Notes: a model not told the origin generated them from the sequence alone. A stretch of DNA of 64,000 nt from Clostridia bacterium (GCA_028280575.1 JANQLN010000048.1:62001-126000), one strand, 5' to 3'. Shown: positions 36,275-45,484, numbered from the stretch's first letter. Translations and numbers: made by a program.

Positions 36275-36303
36275 TTTGATAAGCCTTTAAAGTGTATTAT
36301 AAT
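36275..36303 (+). promoter_or_regulatory. Promoter of the GH106-like gene
   Basis: TTTGAT (36275-36280), 17 bp, TATAAT (36298-36303) on the plus strand, 40 bp upstream of the ATG. The AT-rich DNA left of it is where the divergent AraC regulator would be expected to bind. Confidence 0.6.
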
Positions 36304-36343
36304 CATATTATATTGTCAATATTCCAAACGAGGTGTTTATATT

Positions 36344-39325
36344 ATGATCAATAAGGATAAATTTAAAAACCCTGATTCAATTTATAGAAGTGCTCCTTTC
36401 TGGTCTTTAAATGATAAACTGGAAGCAACGGAGCTGAAACGCCAAATCAATGAATTCAAGGATAAGGGAATAGGAGGTGCGTTCCTTCACCCAAGGGGCG
36501 GTATGTCAACCGAATATTTAAGCGACGAGTATTTTGACGCTATAAGAACCTGCCTGGAAGAGCTGGAAAAGCTTGATATGATAGGATGGCTTTATGATGA
36601 GGACAGGTTTCCAAGCGGTACGGCCGGAGGAAAAGTTCTTGAGGAGAATATTGATTTTTCTCAAACATATATTGTACCGGAATTAACGGATGGGGATACT
36701 TTTGAAAACGGTACAAACCCCATTGCAATATTTGAGATAAAAGACGGCTGTTATAGGGTAATACCTTCCGGTAAAGCTATATCAGGCGAAAAAATAATGT
36801 GCATATACCTTAAGCAACAGCAAAAATTCCACAGATTCAATAATCAAAGCTATGTCGACGTCTGCAGCAAGGAGGCTGTGGACTGCTTTATCAAACTTAC
36901 ACATGAAAAATATTTTGAGAACTTCGGTGATTATTTTGGGAACACAGTAAAATCATTATTCACCGATGAACCAAATTTCCAGCCGGGAGATAAGAAGGGA
37001 TTGCCCTGGACTAAGGATTTTAATATAAAATTTGAAAAAAAATTCGGATACAGCCTTATATTAAGGCTGCCTGAATTGTTTCTAAATGTGGGAGACTTTC
37101 AAAAAACAAGATTTGACTACTGGGATCTTATATCCGGTCTTTTTGTTGAATCATATTCAAAAAATATTTTTAATTGGTGTGAAAAAAAAGGGATTGCATA
37201 TACTGGACACCTTTGGGAGCATACATTCCCTTCCCCTGTTTACCAGGGAAGCGTCATGCCTCATTATGAATATATGCAGATTCCAGGAATAGACATGCTT
37301 TTTGTAAGTGACAGTAACTCAGTAAAGATGTACGGAAACGACTTTAACGTAAAGGAAGTTTCTTCCGTTGCCAATCAGCTGGGAAGGAAAAGAGTGCTTT
37401 CAGAAACCCATGGAGCTTCAGGATGGGGACTTGATTTTAAATATCAAAAAAGGGCAACAGACTGGCAGTTTGCCCTGGGTATTAACCTTTTCTGCCAGCA
37501 CCTCTCCCTGTATTCCATGACAGGATACAGAAAACGGGATTTCCCCCAGTCCTTCCTTGACCACCAGCCATGGTGGAAGGATTACAAAATTCTCGGGGAT
37601 TACATGGGCAGATTGTCATATGCACTGTCCCAGGGTGAATACCAGGCGGACGTTCTTGTGCTGCATCCCTCCAGTTCAGCCTGGACAGCATTTGCCACGC
37701 TGGAAGATGACAAAAGGCTAAAGGAAATCGACGAATCCATTTTCAACCTGGTAAAAAGGCTCAACCAGCTGCAGATAATGTTTGACCTTGGAGACGACAT
37801 TCTTATTACAAAATATGGAAAAGTAACGGGTAATATATTCTCTGTGGGCAATATGGATTACAAAATTGTCGTATTGCCTGAAATGGATATAATACGCGGG
37901 ACAGTCCTTAAACTGCTAAAAGAGTTTCTTGATAATGGAGGAATTATAATAACTACAGGTAAAACGCCTCATCTTGTTGATGGAAGCAGTTCGGAAGAAT
38001 TAACGGATTTTTTCAGCCGGGAAAGTATAATTAAAACCGGTAATGATAAAAAGTCACTTGCCGGCACACAGGCTTTAATGGCCATAGAAAGAATCATACT
38101 TAAAGAATCTGCTGAAAAGGACATTTCAAACATATACGGCCATATTAGAAGACAGGACAATAAAAAGACCGTTTTTCTTTGTAATCTGGACATAAGCCAG
38201 GATGTCGTTCTTAAGATGTTCATAGAAGAGCCTAATTACATTGAATGCTTTGACGGTGAAACGGGCAAATCTAAAGAGTGCCAAATTTATTCAAATGATA
38301 GGGGATATTTTATTGAAATTACACTGGATGCCCTTAACTCGGCCCTGTTTTTGATAGATGAGGAAAAGAGGGTCAAAGTGAAAAAACAGATATCCCGTGT
38401 ACCGGTTAAAAATGTGGTGAACCTGGATAACTGGACTGTTAAGCCCCTTGACATGAATGCTTGGAATCTGCAGTTTTGCAGGACGTCTATTGATGACGGC
38501 CCATATGGAAAAACAGGTGATGTGCTGGCAATAGACGACAGCTTAAAGCAAGGCTTGGGGATAGAACCGGGAAATGTTAATATGAGGCAGCCCTGGATGT
38601 ATACGGATGAGGAAAAAAACAATACCCACCGCATAAAGGCCGAATATCCTTTCATCATCGGGACATTACCTTCCGGCTCACTTATGGCTGCCGTAGAGCT
38701 TCCCCGCATATTTAAAGTTTTTATTAATGACAATCCCGTATTACCTTCAAATGGCTTTTATAAAGACAGGGCTTTTACCCTTTATGATATAAAGCCCTAT
38801 GCAAAAGCAGGTGAAAATATTATACGCCTTGAATCCGGCAAATATGGTGTACTTGTAAATCTTGAAAGCGTTTATATCGTAGGAGATTTTTCACTTTCAT
38901 ATAAAAACGGGGCCCATTCAATTATTGAAAAAACCGTACTGCCCACAGGAAATATAGTCAATCAGGGCTATCCTTATTACTCCGGAGTAATTTCATATAC
39001 CTGTACCACCCGGATCAACAAGGAATTTGACAGGGCAATCATCTGCCTTGAGAATTTTCAAGGTGTTACAGCGGTTGTAAAGGTTAACGATAAAAAGGCC
39101 GGTGTTTTTGGATGGAAGCCATATTCGGCCGACATAACGGACTATGTGGAAAAGGGCGTGAATACTATAACCGTTGAGGTTTCCAATTCACTTCAAAACC
39201 TGTTGGGTCCATTTGGCAAAGACAGCAACCAGAACCTGGTGACACCTGATTCGTTTTATTCACTAAAGCATGAAGTCTTTCTTCCTGTGGGTTTTGATGG
39301 AAAAGCTGCAATTGCCTTTTATTAA
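36344..39325 (+). CDS. GH106-like glycoside hydrolase (alpha-L-rhamnosidase family)
   Basis: A 993-residue cytoplasmic enzyme (no signal peptide). The N-terminal half has motifs of the Glyco_hydro_106 group: GIGGAFLHPRGGMSTEYLSD, GWLYDEDRFPSGTAGGKV, and further on LFTDEPNF and ETHGASGWG, which contain acidic residues likely to be catalytic. The middle holds a GATase-like domain (VLVLHPSSSAWTAF, ILLKEFLDNGG-type strand). The C-terminal 250 residues look like a GH2-type beta-sandwich carbohydrate-binding domain (EFDRAIICLENFQGVTAVVKVN). Members remove terminal rhamnose or related sugars from plant glycans, but this divergent member could act on another sugar. An ATG follows CGAGGTG. Divergent from its presumed AraC regulator; a hairpin terminator follows. 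Confidence 0.8.
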   Translation: MINKDKFKNPDSIYRSAPFWSLNDKLEATELKRQINEFKDKGIGGAFLHPRGGMSTEYLSDEYFDAIRTCLEELEKLDMIGWLYDEDRFPSGTAGGKVLEENIDFSQTYIVPELTDGDTFENGTNPIAIFEIKDGCYRVIPSGKAISGEKIMCIYLKQQQKFHRFNNQSYVDVCSKEAVDCFIKLTHEKYFENFGDYFGNTVKSLFTDEPNFQPGDKKGLPWTKDFNIKFEKKFGYSLILRLPELFLNVGDFQKTRFDYWDLISGLFVESYSKNIFNWCEKKGIAYTGHLWEHTFPSPVYQGSVMPHYEYMQIPGIDMLFVSDSNSVKMYGNDFNVKEVSSVANQLGRKRVLSETHGASGWGLDFKYQKRATDWQFALGINLFCQHLSLYSMTGYRKRDFPQSFLDHQPWWKDYKILGDYMGRLSYALSQGEYQADVLVLHPSSSAWTAFATLEDDKRLKEIDESIFNLVKRLNQLQIMFDLGDDILITKYGKVTGNIFSVGNMDYKIVVLPEMDIIRGTVLKLLKEFLDNGGIIITTGKTPHLVDGSSSEELTDFFSRESIIKTGNDKKSLAGTQALMAIERIILKESAEKDISNIYGHIRRQDNKKTVFLCNLDISQDVVLKMFIEEPNYIECFDGETGKSKECQIYSNDRGYFIEITLDALNSALFLIDEEKRVKVKKQISRVPVKNVVNLDNWTVKPLDMNAWNLQFCRTSIDDGPYGKTGDVLAIDDSLKQGLGIEPGNVNMRQPWMYTDEEKNNTHRIKAEYPFIIGTLPSGSLMAAVELPRIFKVFINDNPVLPSNGFYKDRAFTLYDIKPYAKAGENIIRLESGKYGVLVNLESVYIVGDFSLSYKNGAHSIIEKTVLPTGNIVNQGYPYYSGVISYTCTTRINKEFDRAIICLENFQGVTAVVKVNDKKAGVFGWKPYSADITDYVEKGVNTITVEVSNSLQNLLGPFGKDSNQNLVTPDSFYSLKHEVFLPVGFDGKAAIAFY

Positions 39326-39349
39326 GCGGTTTGTGCCTTAATCAATTCT

Positions 39350-39397
39350 AAGTAAGGAGCATACTTATTATTCATACTTCTAAATTTAGTATGCTCC
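39350..39397. repeat. Dispersed repeat, copy 1
   Basis: Shares AAGTAAGGAGCA (12/12) and then a 36-nt block (32/36 identical) with copy 2 at 47394-47457. In this copy the two blocks are directly joined and form the terminator hairpin. Confidence 0.6.
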
Positions 39398-39399
39398 TT
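39354..39399 (+). terminator. Terminator of the GH106-like gene (dispersed-repeat copy 1)
   Basis: AAGGAGCATACT and AGTATGCTCCTT form a perfect 12-bp stem with a 22-nt loop, followed by TT. It starts 28 bp after the stop codon. The same sequence, rearranged, recurs at 47394-47457. Confidence 0.75.
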
Positions 39400-39559
39400 T
39401 TAAAAAATCATAACATAAGCAAAATGCTCTTATTATAATTTTCTCTTTGTTTTGCATTTTATTGAAAACACAATTTAGCCGTTAAATAATGTACTCACAT
39501 CTTAAGAAGTTAAATCATATTATTTAATGTATTTAATAAATTGTAAGCAGGAGATAATT

Positions 39560-40429
39560 TTGGTACAAACCAGGGAATTAAACAGAGTTTATAAAAATGC
39601 ACATCCAATACATATTAATACGGGCTCCAAGCTGGTTTTTTTCAGCGACGTGCACAGGGGTGACGGAAGCGCTTTTGACGATTTTGCTAAAAACAGCCAG
39701 CTTTATTTGACGGCACTGAATTACTATTATAAAAAAGGATATACATACATAGAAGTTGGTGACGGCGACGAGCTTTGGGAAAACAGGCACTTTGAAGTAA
39801 TAAGTGAAACCCACCCGGAAGTATTTGAATTGTTTTCAAAATTCAACAATTTGAATAGAATACATATGGTGGTTGGAAATCATGACCTTGAAAAGCTCTC
39901 TTCTTCGTTTAAAAATAAGCTTCCAAAAGAACTTGGCAGCATGGTAATGCGTGAAGGTATAAAGCTTTTGCGTCCGGGCAAATCCAATGAAATACTGGTT
40001 GTACACGGTCATCAGGATGATCTGTTCAACGACTATTTATCAGGTTTCACTAAATTTATTGTAAGATATATTGCAAAACCGCTGCAAATACTTTTCTGTT
40101 TCAGAAATCCCCTAAGCCCGGCAGTCAACTCAAGGCTGAAAAACGCGGTAGAAAACAGGATGGCAGGCTGGATTAAAGAAAAAGGCTGCCCCATAATAGC
40201 AGGGCATACACATCGTCCGTGCTTTCCTGTGGAAAAAAGTGTACCCTATTTAAATTGCGGAAGCTGCGTCAAGAATAATTTGATAACATGCATAGAAATA
40301 AACGGTAATAATATTTCCCTCATTAAATGGTGTATAAAATCCCAGGAAAACGGCACATTATATGCAGCCAGGAAAAACCTTACAGGAGAGAAAAGGATAG
40401 ACGGACTCTTTGATTTTAACTTCCCTTAA
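39560..40429 (+). CDS. Metallophosphoesterase
   Basis: A calcineurin-type phosphoesterase of about 290 residues. The dimetal-site motifs are present in order: SDVHRGDG, VGDGDELWEN, VGNHDLEKL, VVHGHQDD and AGHTHRP. The fold and the DxH...GD...GNHD...GH...GHTH set resemble UDP-diacylglucosamine pyrophosphatase (LpxH) and bacterial phosphodiesterases; the substrate is unknown. I place the start at a TTG at 39560 because AGGAG lies 6 nt upstream. An ATG at 39527 in the same frame has no ribosome site but cannot be excluded. The stop overlaps by 4 bp with the convergent mtnA gene. Confidence 0.87.
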   Translation: MVQTRELNRVYKNAHPIHINTGSKLVFFSDVHRGDGSAFDDFAKNSQLYLTALNYYYKKGYTYIEVGDGDELWENRHFEVISETHPEVFELFSKFNNLNRIHMVVGNHDLEKLSSSFKNKLPKELGSMVMREGIKLLRPGKSNEILVVHGHQDDLFNDYLSGFTKFIVRYIAKPLQILFCFRNPLSPAVNSRLKNAVENRMAGWIKEKGCPIIAGHTHRPCFPVEKSVPYLNCGSCVKNNLITCIEINGNNISLIKWCIKSQENGTLYAARKNLTGEKRIDGLFDFNFP

Positions 40430-41466
40430 AAGCAGCAACCGGAAAGGTTCCCGATGCTGTCTTTAAAGGCCGGGTATAAAACGGCTTTTTCCGTAATAAT
40501 AGCAGTTATATATTCATTTGGAGTTATATCAAAAGCGGGATTTCTTACTTCTATGCCTTCGGGAGCTATACATATATCCTTTATATGTGTTACTTCACGC
40601 TTATTACGCTCCTCTATTGGAATATCCTCTCCTGACAAAATATTGAAATCAATAGTTGATATAGGAGCTGCCACATAGAATGGAATATTGTTTTCCCTTG
40701 CCAGGACGGCAAGTGAGTATGTACCGATTTTATTGGCGGTATCGCCGTTTGAAGCAATCCTGTCCGCTCCAACAATGCAGGCATCAATTTCACCCTGCTT
40801 CATAAAAAAACCTGCCATATTGTCGCAAATAAGCGTTACGGGTATACCGTCCTCCTTTAGCTCCCATGAAGTCAGCCTGGCACCTTGCAGGTATGGCCTT
40901 GTTTCATCTGCAAATACATGTATTTTCCTGCCTTTTTCATGGGCGGCACGAATGACGCCAAGTGCCGTGCCATAGTCGCAAGTAGCCAGGGCACCTGCAT
41001 TGCAATGTGTCAAAACAGTACTGCCGTCCTTTAATAGTTTGCTTCCATTTGCCCCAATGAGGCGATTGGTATCAACATCCTCCTTATCCATTTCTATGGC
41101 TTCATCCGTTATTACTCTCTTGATATGGGATATACTTGAATTTTTAAATTCCAAAGCCTTTCTCCGTATACGTTCAAGAGCCCAGAAAAGGTTTACAGCA
41201 GTTGGTCTTGTATCCTTTAATGTCCCAATTATTTCGTCAAGCTTATTAAAAAAAACATCCTTATCTTCAGTTTCAACAGCATTTGCACCTATTACCGCTC
41301 CATAGGCTGCAGTAATGCCAATAGCAGGTGCACCCCTTACAATCATATCCTTTATGGCTCCTGCTACTTCCGTATATGTGTTATACTCATTCCATATTGT
41401 TTTGGCAGGAAGCCTGGTCTGGTCAATAAGTCTTAATGCTCCGTTTTCAAATTTTATAGGCCTCAT
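40426..41466 (-). CDS. mtnA: S-methyl-5-thioribose-1-phosphate isomerase
   Basis: Isomerises 5-methylthioribose 1-phosphate to the ribulose form in methionine salvage. 346 residues from the ATG at 41466 (GGGAGG 6 nt upstream); a longer frame from 41541 has no ribosome site. Signature residues: RGAPAIG at 44-50, the catalytic Cys155 in THCNAGALATCDYG, and Asp235 in VGADRIASNGDTANKIG. Other methionine-salvage genes are not adjacent. Close relatives (eIF2B-alpha-like ribose-1,5-bisphosphate isomerases) share the fold, but the Cys/Asp pair and length fit MtnA. Confidence 0.95.
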   Translation of the reverse strand: MRPIKFENGALRLIDQTRLPAKTIWNEYNTYTEVAGAIKDMIVRGAPAIGITAAYGAVIGANAVETEDKDVFFNKLDEIIGTLKDTRPTAVNLFWALERIRRKALEFKNSSISHIKRVITDEAIEMDKEDVDTNRLIGANGSKLLKDGSTVLTHCNAGALATCDYGTALGVIRAAHEKGRKIHVFADETRPYLQGARLTSWELKEDGIPVTLICDNMAGFFMKQGEIDACIVGADRIASNGDTANKIGTYSLAVLARENNIPFYVAAPISTIDFNILSGEDIPIEERNKREVTHIKDICIAPEGIEVRNPAFDITPNEYITAIITEKAVLYPAFKDSIGNLSGCCF

Positions 41467-41559
41467 TAAACTCCTCCCGTACACTTTAATTTTAAAAACC
41501 ATTTTTATTATAACACAATAATGAGCATTTTTATTTAACAAGCTTAAATATAGTTTTCA

Positions 41560-43236
41560 TTATACATAATAAGGAAGAGACATTTTGACCCAATCGTCAC
41601 AATAGTAACCGTAATGGCTTTCAACAGACTTTTTCTTAAGGTCAAACAGAGATACGCAACCTTTAATTTTTAATTCCCTAAAGTCGCTGCTCCTGGGATT
41701 TTTGCCGTAGTATCCCGGATATTTTCCATATGGAGCCAGGTAATCTATCAGCCTTTTTGCCGAATCATAATTTATATATCCTTCTTTTTCTATAGTACTT
41801 ATCATCTGATTATTGAGCTCGTCATACCTCCACTGGATATCGTTAATCCTGTTACCTACAACCTTTGAAGCCCATGGGTGCATTGAATAGTAGCGCATTT
41901 CGGGAATGATGAAATGATTGGTGGTCAAAACAAGATTATTGTAGTTTTCTCTCTGGGGTGCAAAGTAAAAGGCAGACGGGCAGTTTTTTCCGTCCCATGA
42001 TTTATTAATATATCCCTTTTCCCCAAAAGCGCTATCTGAAAACGTTTTATTAAAGCCGGATTGCTTGTTGTAAAATTCTAAAAGCCCTTTATTATACTTA
42101 AGGTACTCAACAGGATACCTGTAATCATTCCAGCGTACCATGAGGCCATTTCGGAATTTGGCAGATTTATGTTTGTCTATAAAATCCATATCAGGAAGGT
42201 ATTTTAAATAATCTTTTGATGCAAATTCCATAAGCTCTAATTTATCACTTGTTGAGCTTGCCTCAACAATACATGCCCTGTCATTATACCCGTCAGCAAC
42301 TATATAATTCCATGATACACCTCTTTTTGTTTTTTCAATTATATCCACCGCTTTAGCTGCGCTGCTGCCAAACTGTGAAACCATACGTGTCAAAAGAATT
42401 GAATTTGTTCCTACCTTTGCCGGATTGCAGTTGCCGGCTACCGACATGTCCACACCTGATGCAACTCCTCTTATATTCATACCGGATATGCTTCCCGCCA
42501 TTCCCGGGGCTGTAACACTTATGAACGGCAGTGGTTTTATATTCCTTTCCACAACCGGGTTATAGATAATGTGAGCTGCCACATCCTGGAATACACCTGC
42601 AGTAGGAAACATAAAATCTCTTCCGAAATAATGACCCCTGCCTGCCGACGACCCAAATACGGAAAAACCATTACAAAGGATTGGTACTTTGAAATTTTGG
42701 GGTTTCAAGCCCTTTCTGCTTTTAAATAATAAATCCCCGGAATACACTATGGAACACAGTATATCAATTCCGCTATTTAAGACATAGAGCCTTTTCATAT
42801 CCACCCTGGTTTCGGGATCAGCTTCCTTGCAGCCTTCATGTATACCGTGTAATTCCTCCCGTATTTCATAGGGAAGCTCATTAAAAGTATCTTTAAAAAG
42901 ACCATCTACCAAGGATAAAAGGGAATCCTCTATAATCCCCCTTTGGGAGCCGCTATTGACAAAATCCGGTATTACCTTTCGAATAAAATCGTTTGTCATC
43001 CGTGAAATTTCCTTCTCTGCCATAAGTCCCATTAAATATCCCATCTGATAACTTGTGCCCTCAAGATAATATGCCCTTTTTTTCTTTTTTGTATCATAAT
43101 TAAAAGCTGTTTTATGTTCGGCCACTATTCCTGTTCTATTAAATTTTTCAATTTTTTCTATAATTTTAAAGCCATCTCTTTCAAACCCCGCAGCAGCTTT
43201 GTCAAAACTTTTGCGGGTGTAAGTTTTCCACCTCAT
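41560..43236 (-). CDS. C45-type autoproteolytic acyltransferase/hydrolase
   Basis: A 558-residue protein of the N-terminal-nucleophile group related to acyl-CoA:6-aminopenicillanic acid acyltransferase and phospholipase-B-like hydrolases. The motif CNGFSVFGSSAGRGHYFGRDFMF at about residues 165-190 places a Cys at the expected cleavage and nucleophile position, and the N-terminal helix YYLEGTSYQMGYLMGL is the GxxxGxxxG segment of the family. Downstream, AGNCNPAKVGTNSILLTRMV and VADGYNDRACIVEAS match the substrate-pocket strands. No clear signal peptide is seen. It stands alone on the minus strand, 93 bp upstream of mtnA. The substrate is unknown; the family label is based on remembered motifs. 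Confidence 0.8.
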   Translation of the reverse strand: MRWKTYTRKSFDKAAAGFERDGFKIIEKIEKFNRTGIVAEHKTAFNYDTKKKKRAYYLEGTSYQMGYLMGLMAEKEISRMTNDFIRKVIPDFVNSGSQRGIIEDSLLSLVDGLFKDTFNELPYEIREELHGIHEGCKEADPETRVDMKRLYVLNSGIDILCSIVYSGDLLFKSRKGLKPQNFKVPILCNGFSVFGSSAGRGHYFGRDFMFPTAGVFQDVAAHIIYNPVVERNIKPLPFISVTAPGMAGSISGMNIRGVASGVDMSVAGNCNPAKVGTNSILLTRMVSQFGSSAAKAVDIIEKTKRGVSWNYIVADGYNDRACIVEASSTSDKLELMEFASKDYLKYLPDMDFIDKHKSAKFRNGLMVRWNDYRYPVEYLKYNKGLLEFYNKQSGFNKTFSDSAFGEKGYINKSWDGKNCPSAFYFAPQRENYNNLVLTTNHFIIPEMRYYSMHPWASKVVGNRINDIQWRYDELNNQMISTIEKEGYINYDSAKRLIDYLAPYGKYPGYYGKNPRSSDFRELKIKGCVSLFDLKKKSVESHYGYYCDDWVKMSLPYYV

Positions 43237-43467
43237 TTTATAACCTCCAACTAATACTACAGCGAAAAAACCTTGTAGAGCTTTAGAAAACAGCCGGTAT
43301 ATTTTTATTGTTATTTTATAACATTAATAATATAATTTTCCACTATAGTACTAAACAAATATAATATGCCCATACTTATATATACGCAAAAGATATATAT
43401 ATTTGTTCCTGTTGAAACAACTTTATTGCGCACCATTTTAAATTAAGCTGCATTATATGACAGTTCA

Positions 43468-43707
43468 TTATAATGCTTCCACAAACCACTTGCCCTCTTC
43501 AAACCACAGGAAGGTTTCCTTTGAACAAATACGGCACCTGTAGCGTATGCCCTGGCCTCCGGCTTTTAAAGAGGCGGCCCGCCGTATATCCAGTACCCTG
43601 TCCACACTAAATTTTCTTCCGTCTTCCCATATTATAAGAATGGGAATTTTTTGGCCTTCCCTTGTGTACCTGACCAATACTTCCACATATGCTTTTCTCA
43701 TCCACAT
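43468..43707 (-). CDS. Small conserved protein downstream of dinB
   Basis: A 79-80-residue cytoplasmic protein, MWMRKAYVEVLVRYTREGQ... ending CRICSKETFLWFEEGKWFVEAL. It contains a Cys-x2-Cys pair (CRIC) and a final aromatic-acidic strand. I start it at the ATG at 43707 because AAGGAG lies 5 nt upstream; MRKAYVEV (6 nt later) is the alternative. It begins 14 bp after the dinB stop and so shares the dinB transcript, and therefore probably SOS control. Small proteins of this size occur next to translesion polymerase genes in other bacteria, but I cannot name the family. Confidence 0.75.
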   Translation of the reverse strand: MWMRKAYVEVLVRYTREGQKIPILIIWEDGRKFSVDRVLDIRRAASLKAGGQGIRYRCRICSKETFLWFEEGKWFVEAL

Positions 43708-43721
43708 TACCACTCCTTTTT

Positions 43722-44978
43722 TTAAATGTGTCCCTTGAAAAATGATATAGGGTGTATGACATGGTCTTCTACAGGATTGATATTAAGACCGTTTTCCCTT
43801 TTTTTCCTCAGCAGCAGTGCTCTTTGCACCGAATAGTGGCCAAATCGGGAACGTATACTGTCAATACTCCTGTCCAGAAGTTCCCTTTTTGCCTTTCTGC
43901 CGTCGGAGAAAAGGGAGAGCTGTACATACTCGTTTGCTGTTACCAGATTTGCAGCCCTTACTCCCAGCAGTCTTATGTTTTTTGACCAGTCCCAGTTCCG
44001 GGTAAATATTTTAAATGCCTTTTCCGCAATAAGCGAGGATGTATATGTATAATCATCAAAACCTGCCTGTCTTTCAATAAGGCTCAAGTCGTTTGCCTTT
44101 ATTGAAATTTGTACGGTTTTCCCTTTCAGATTGTGTTTTCTAAGCCGCTTTCCAACACTTTCCGACAGGACATAAATCAACATTTTTACATCCTCGTCAC
44201 ATGTTAAATCTCTCGGGGCAGTAAGAGAATTACCAATACTCTTTATTATCCCATCATGGTCCGTCTTGTTTACCGGAGTAGCATCATAACCGTTTGCAAA
44301 AGCCCAAATAGTCTCACCCCACTTGCCCAATAATTTTACAAGGAATGCCATGTGTGTATTGGCAAGGTCTCCTATGGTAAATATACCTATCCTGTTAAGC
44401 TTTCTTTTTGTAGCCGGGCCTACGTATAAAAGCTCATTTACAGGAAGGGGCCACACGGTATCCTTAAAATTATCCCGGTTAATAACAGTAACTTCGTCCG
44501 GTTTTTTTAAATCAGAACCCAATTTAGCAAATATTTTATTATAGCTTACACCTACAGATACAGTAATTCCCAGTTCGTTTTTAATCTTTTCTTTTATTTT
44601 ATGGGCTAATGACTCTCCATTTCCAAAAAGCCTGGTGCTTTCCGTTATATCCATCCAGCATTCATCAATGCCAAAGCTTTCTATTTTGTCGGTGTAATTC
44701 CTGTAAACAGACATAGCCAGCTCCGAAAACCTCAAATACCGTGAATAATTGGGAGGCAGCAAAACCAGGTTTGGACATTTGCTTTGAGCCTCCCAGATAG
44801 CCTCACCGGTTCTAACTCCAAATCTCTTTGCTATCTCATTTTTGGCTAAAATGATACCGTGCCGTGTAGATTGTTTACCGCATACAACCACAGGCTTTTT
44901 CTTCAACTCAGGTCTGTAAAGGCACTCCACCGAAGCGTAGAAGCTATTCAAGTCGCTGTGCAGTATTACTCTTCCCAT
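43722..44978 (-). CDS. dinB: DNA polymerase IV (Y-family translesion polymerase)
   Basis: 418 residues from the ATG at 44978, which has GGAGG 6 nt upstream; a longer frame begins inside the promoter. Y-family motifs: VILHSDLNSFYASVE with the metal-binding Asp, YSRYLRFSELAM, the SFGIDECWMDIT motif with the catalytic Asp-Glu, and VSVGVSYNKIFAKLGSDLKKP. Thumb and little-finger domains follow. It bypasses DNA lesions at replication forks. A LexA box lies over its transcription start. It is the first gene of a two-gene unit with the 79-residue protein. Confidence 0.96.
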   Translation of the reverse strand: MGRVILHSDLNSFYASVECLYRPELKKKPVVVCGKQSTRHGIILAKNEIAKRFGVRTGEAIWEAQSKCPNLVLLPPNYSRYLRFSELAMSVYRNYTDKIESFGIDECWMDITESTRLFGNGESLAHKIKEKIKNELGITVSVGVSYNKIFAKLGSDLKKPDEVTVINRDNFKDTVWPLPVNELLYVGPATKRKLNRIGIFTIGDLANTHMAFLVKLLGKWGETIWAFANGYDATPVNKTDHDGIIKSIGNSLTAPRDLTCDEDVKMLIYVLSESVGKRLRKHNLKGKTVQISIKANDLSLIERQAGFDDYTYTSSLIAEKAFKIFTRNWDWSKNIRLLGVRAANLVTANEYVQLSLFSDGRKAKRELLDRSIDSIRSRFGHYSVQRALLLRKKRENGLNINPVEDHVIHPISFFKGHI

Positions 44979-44999
44979 TTCCGGCCTCCCAACTTTAAA

Positions 45000-45011
45000 G
45001 AACAAATGTTC
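45000..45011 (-). promoter_or_regulatory. LexA (SOS/DinR) box at dinB
   Basis: GAACATTTGTTC on the minus strand, a perfect GAAC-N4-GTTC palindrome-class site, 22 bp upstream of the dinB start and just downstream of the -10 box, an ideal position to block transcription. Confidence 0.85.
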
Positions 45012-45020
45012 GTATATATT

Positions 45021-45049
45021 ATTATATGCAGGAAATCCAAAAATGTAAA
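45021..45049 (-). promoter_or_regulatory. dinB promoter
   Basis: Minus strand TTTACA (45049-45044), 17 bp, TATAAT (45026-45021). The LexA box at 45000-45011 covers the expected start of transcription. Confidence 0.75.
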
Positions 45050-45170
45050 AGGTAATAAATTCTTGAGCAAAAATTGTTATGCATGTTAAGAATTTGATAT
45101 ATTATTGACGGCAAATTTTAAAAAGTATTTCTATAATATTTAGTTGATTTAAAACAGTAAAAATAAAAAT

Positions 45171-45194
45171 GGTCCCTGCCATAAAACAGGGACC
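45171..45194 (-). terminator. Terminator after the holin-like gene
   Basis: GGTCCCTG and CAGGGACC make a perfect 8-bp stem with an 8-nt loop, followed on the minus strand by ATTTTTATTTTTA. It lies 9 bp past the holin-like stop codon. Confidence 0.85.
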
Positions 45195-45202
45195 AAATGA
45201 AT

Positions 45203-45484
45203 TTACTTAGCTAATTCTTTCTTAATGTTATCAAACAATCCCATAGAGGCCATAGACACCACAACGGCATTCAGCAGCGTCAACACTATATTTTCAAGCT
45301 CAAGGCTGCCGTTGAATATCTGATATGCAAATAGTATTATTACAGATATCAAATACACTATGTACCTTGTAGGTATCTTCCATACCTTGTCCGCCTGCAG
45401 CTTAAAAAACTGTACCAATATTGTCGTTATGGCTACTGCTCCCGCAAAAGTGCCCAGGTATTCCCAGGTCAAAAATCCATTCAT
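45203..45484 (-). CDS. Small holin-like membrane protein
   Basis: 93 residues from the ATG at 45484, preceded by AAAGGAGC. It has about three hydrophobic stretches (GTFAGAVAITTILVQFF, YIVYLISVIILFAYQIF, and NIVLTLLNAVVVSMAS) and a charged C-terminus (DNIKKELAK), the plan of phage-type holins. Its ATG overlaps the stop of the amidase gene (ATGA), so the two proteins are translationally coupled, as in endolysin-holin pairs. No other phage gene is nearby. The holin assignment rests on size, topology and partner, not on a recognised motif. Confidence 0.7.
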   Translation of the reverse strand: MNGFLTWEYLGTFAGAVAITTILVQFFKLQADKVWKIPTRYIVYLISVIILFAYQIFNGSLELENIVLTLLNAVVVSMASMGLFDNIKKELAK

